Shown: piece by piece, positions 40,009-40,112 of the stretch
Position numbering within the stretch: the first letter of the stretch is position 1
How the letters are laid out: every line of letters begins with the position of its first letter
DNA from: Thauera aromatica_A
Lineage (GTDB): Bacteria > Pseudomonadota > Gammaproteobacteria > Burkholderiales > Rhodocyclaceae
Direction: 5' to 3'
Length of the DNA: 40,112 nt
Assembly (NCBI RefSeq): GCF_023093595.1
Contig: NZ_JALLIK010000081.1
Location: 1-40,112 of the forward strand
The notes under the pieces: generated by a model
Database searches by the model: none
The model's input: the letters and a program-made list of their open reading frames with translations, nothing else
Told to the model about the DNA's origin: nothing
Program-made: the position numbers and the translations under genes

Positions 40009-40112
40009 TGGACTACCCTCCTCACCATAGAGGCCATGGTGTCGCGATGGGGCAGGGTTATCCACCGGGCTTGGCTGTGGGCAACTCGCCCGGCCTCCTT
40101 CGCTTGGCCAAG
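39956..40112. other. Right-edge segment upstream of the fdh operon
   Basis: Apart from the 28-codon ORF, one minus-strand frame stays open from the window edge to a TGA at 40007-40005 (about 35 codons). It may be the 3' end of an upstream gene, but I cannot identify it. CCTCT/AGAGG (39955-39959 and 39965-39969) forms a small hairpin. TTATCCACC at 40058-40066 resembles a DnaA box, but stands nearly alone. Confidence 0.3.

Noticed and set aside
40058..40084. DnaA-box-like sequences TTATCCACC and TGTGGGCAA
   Set aside because: Only two imperfect boxes, with no AT-rich unwinding element and no dnaA/dnaN genes nearby. This is not evidence for an origin.
1..40112. CRISPR arrays, insertion sequences, prophage, integrases
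   Set aside because: No regularly spaced repeats, transposase or integrase motifs or target-site duplications were seen on reading both strands.

Overview
The window is high-GC chromosomal DNA densely packed with housekeeping genes. Gene content and order point to a betaproteobacterium, most likely Rhodocyclales (Thauera/Azoarcus group). The evidence is the rpsF-priB-rpsR-rplI operon, pyrR-pyrB followed by an inactive dihydroorotase, a rubredoxin gene divergent from thiD-thiE-hemL, an RNB ribonuclease-TonB-aroE-mtgA-mgtE run, and yggS-proC-yggT divergent from pilT-pilU. The genus is inferred from these impressions without a search. I see no CRISPR array, insertion sequence, prophage, tRNA or rRNA.

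Layout. 1-1.7 kb: ribosomal operon rpsF-priB-rpsR-rplI on the minus strand, with a good promoter and an intrinsic terminator. 1.8-2.2 kb: a small exported His-rich protein. 2.2-6.4 kb: helicase hrpA (minus). 6.5-14.8 kb, plus strand: a DUF2478 protein, uppP, a YqiA-like esterase, an RNB exoribonuclease, a TonB-like protein, aroE, mtgA and mgtE. 14.8-17.7 kb, minus: thiD-like, thiE and hemL. 17.8 kb: rubredoxin (plus). 18.0-20.8 kb, minus: a PatB/MalY-type C-S lyase and a DNA photolyase. 21.0-24.8 kb, plus: yqgE-ruvX-pyrR-pyrB-pyrX, tightly overlapping at the front. 24.9 kb: a Uma2-family protein. 25.4-27.6 kb, minus: yggS-proC-yggT. 27.7-29.9 kb, plus: the twitching-motility ATPases pilT-pilU. 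30.0-31.1 kb, minus: an RlmL-like RNA methyltransferase.

31.3-40.0 kb, minus, is the most distinctive region: a respiratory formate dehydrogenase operon. In transcription order it holds a DUF3306 protein, a 733-residue multi-[4Fe-4S] protein, a TorD-like chaperone, a 68-residue Tat-signal protein, fdhA (molybdenum or tungsten catalytic subunit with Cys, not selenocysteine), fdhB (four [4Fe-4S] clusters), a 78-residue lipoprotein and fdhC (cytochrome b). It ends at a strong intrinsic terminator. FdhABC should oxidise formate in the periplasm and pass electrons to the quinone pool. The chaperone fits cytoplasmic maturation of FdhA before Tat export. The roles of the DUF3306 protein, the polyferredoxin, the small Tat protein and the lipoprotein are open.

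Most worth a second look: a ThiD homologue whose substrate-binding residues are largely replaced; the polyferredoxin and small proteins of the formate dehydrogenase operon; a duplicated ribosome-binding-site/GTG start just upstream of the DUF3306 gene, where a partner gene may have been lost; and the metal-site-less dihydroorotase. I did not find a convincing entirely new system. Most of the window is ordinary core genome. No gene-free stretch exceeds 300 bases; the longest are 1602-1843, 31132-31305, 8602-8774 and 39956-40112.
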